Of a DNA stretch of 64,000 nt, positions 62,840-64,000 are shown piece after piece; the stretch's first letter is position 1; each line of letters opens with the position of its first letter. This DNA comes from Alphaproteobacteria bacterium (GTDB taxonomy: Bacteria > Pseudomonadota > Alphaproteobacteria > Micropepsales > Micropepsaceae). Below the pieces are notes generated by a model. That model had not been told where the DNA came from and did no database searches. It worked only from the letters and a program-made list of their open reading frames with translations. The DNA is taken from positions 124,001-188,000 of the forward strand of contig WGNJ01000018.1 in NCBI GenBank assembly GCA_016124635.1, written 5' to 3'. The position numbers were made by a program, and so were the translations under genes.

Positions 62840-63772
62840 TCAAATCCGCGGGAAGGTCGGATTCATTTCGAAGCCGGCGGGATCTTGATGGATCAGCACC
62901 TCGGCGTCGGGAAATGCGAAGCGGATCGCGTCCTCGACTTCATCGCTGATGCGATGCGCATCAACGAGCGACATTTCGGGCGCTAGTTCCAAGTGAAGCT
63001 GAATGAAGGCACGATGGCCGGAATGTCGCGTGCGCAAGTCGTGCAGGCTGACAACATCCATATGCTGTTTGACGATATGCTTGATGCGTTCGCGATCGGC
63101 GTCGGCGAATTCACGATCCATCAGCTCGTCGTAAGACGCGCGCAGAATCTTCACTGCGCCCCAGCCGATGACGCAGGCGATGGCCAAGCCGATCAGGGGA
63201 TCGGCGATCACCAAGCCGAACGAACCGCTGAGGACGAGCGCCGCGATGACGCCGGCGTTGGTGGCGATATCGCCGACGTAGTGAAGGCGATCGGCGCCGA
63301 TCGCCAGCGAACGCGTGCGGGCCACGACGTAGCGTTGAAAGAGAACGAGCCCCAACGTCAGGGCGATCGAGAAGAGCATCACGACGATGCCGAGCGTCGA
63401 GGCGGGCAGCTCGTGCGAGTTCACCATGCGCTCGATCGACTGAAAGATCAGAAAGGCCGACGACCCCGCGATGAAGGCGGCCTGTCCCAAGCCTGCAATC
63501 GCCTCCGCCTTGCCATGGCCAAAACGATGCTCTTCGTCGGCAGGCGTCAGCGCGTGATGAACGGCGAGGAGATTGAGCCCTGAAGCCAAGAGATCGAGCG
63601 CGGAGTCCACGAGCGACGCGAACATCGCGACCGACCCCGTCTCGATCCAGGCCCAAACTTTCGCGACGATCAGGGTGAACGCCACCGCGACCGCGGCGTA
63701 GGTCGCAAGGCGCTTCAACCGTTCGGCGCCGTTCGCGCGTCGCGCATTGTCGAGCGTGCGGGCGTCCATCAT
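62840..63772 (-). CDS. Cation diffusion facilitator (FieF-like metal exporter)
   Basis: The 310-aa transporter has six membrane helices with metal-site Asp residues in [15 protein letters not shown] and [12 protein letters not shown], and a cytoplasmic C-terminal domain with histidines ([20 protein letters not shown]) as in FieF/YiiP zinc-iron exporters. [19 protein letters not shown] is the family's connecting signature. Its ATG at 63772 overlaps the pdxH stop (ATGA), with another ATG one codon later. Exports Zn2+, Fe2+ or Cd2+ in exchange for protons; the metal is not decided. Confidence 0.9.
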   Translation of the reverse strand: MMDARTLDNARRANGAERLKRLATYAAVAVAFTLIVAKVWAWIETGSVAMFASLVDSALDLLASGLNLLAVHHALTPADEEHRFGHGKAEAIAGLGQAAFIAGSSAFLIFQSIERMVNSHELPASTLGIVVMLFSIALTLGLVLFQRYVVARTRSLAIGADRLHYVGDIATNAGVIAALVLSGSFGLVIADPLIGLAIACVIGWGAVKILRASYDELMDREFADADRERIKHIVKQHMDVVSLHDLRTRHSGHRAFIQLHLELAPEMSLVDAHRISDEVEDAIRFAFPDAEVLIHQDPAGFEMNPTFPRI

Positions 63773-64000
63773 GGAAACAGCCGCTCTGTGGTCCATTGCT
63801 CGCTCGGCGAAGCGCGGCGATAGACGAGCCGGTCGTGAAGCCTGAACGGGCGATCGCGCCAAAACTCGATCTGCAGCGGCGCAATGCGGAAACCCGACCA
63901 ATGCGGCGGCCGCGGCACCTTTCCAAGCGCATACTTCGCGGCAAAGCGCGCGACCTCTTTCTCCAACTCGAAACGCCCCCTGAGCGCGCGCGATTGCCGC
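63769..64000 (-). CDS. pdxH: Pyridoxamine 5'-phosphate oxidase, C-terminal part (runs off the window)
   Basis: The minus-strand frame gives the C-terminal ~76 residues of Pdx[21 protein letters not shown], then [20 protein letters not shown] and [13 protein letters not shown]. RPPHWxGFR and FWxxRxxRLHDR are the FMN/PLP-contacting end of PdxH, the last enzyme of PLP salvage. The start lies outside the window. Its stop overlaps the CDF start by 4 bp, indicating an operon. Confidence 0.9.
   Translation of the reverse strand, partial: RQSRALRGRFELEKEVARFAAKYALGKVPRPPHWSGFRIAPLQIEFWRDRPFRLHDRLVYRRASPSEQWTTERLFP

Overview
The window looks like an alphaproteobacterial chromosome (GC-rich, probably Hyphomicrobiales-like or a related lineage; the genus cannot be fixed from sequence alone). 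It carries one clear genomic island. The core on both sides is lipid, xenobiotic and ion metabolism: FadE-type acyl-CoA dehydrogenase, two AMP-forming acyl-CoA synthetases, two crotonases, a CYP153-like P450, FAD oxidoreductases, GST, MBL-fold and alpha/beta hydrolases, a PLP aminotransferase, NhaA, Na/Ca-type and SLC12-type transporters, a CDF metal exporter and the end of pdxH.

Layout. 1-15.5 kb: fadE (partial), patatin, a two-gene ion-transport operon divergent from nhaA, a TetR gene divergent from a MAPEG/FAD-dehydrogenase/membrane-protein operon, a class III cyclase-TolB-TPR protein, a crotonase/hydrolase operon and small genes. 15.57-15.65 kb: tRNA-Gln(TTG). 15.63-42.12 kb: a 26.5-kb island, bounded by a 22-bp direct repeat made of the tRNA 3' end and led by a tyrosine integrase next to the tRNA. 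42.3-64 kb: core again, with the P450 first and ending in a pdxH / CDF / kinase-fusion operon.

Island content. The centre is a five-gene, translationally coupled type I restriction operon in the order hsdM, DUF262-DUF1524 (GmrSD-like), hsdS, PD-(D/E)xK protein, hsdR, with every junction overlapping by 4 bp. It is followed by two small genes and is divergent from a MESH1-like (p)ppGpp hydrolase. To the right are a serine recombinase with an overlapping HTH gene, a TIR-domain protein preceded by a Cys-containing small protein, a lipoprotein, and a 454-aa protein in which I read the three palm/fingers motifs of family-A DNA polymerases and T7-like RNA polymerases. An orphan gene lies next to attR, flanked by repeats. 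The island is also full of diverged non-coding repeats: GANTC-rich pairs, inverted-repeat elements with perfect 18-bp arms, and cassette-flanking repeats.

How it works together. The island reads as a mobile defence island: restriction plus type IV-like nuclease plus TIR NADase-like effector plus alarmone hydrolase. The polymerase-like protein is the least explained component and my main candidate for an undescribed activity. The core genes form a fatty-acid and xenobiotic oxidation neighbourhood interrupted by that insertion.
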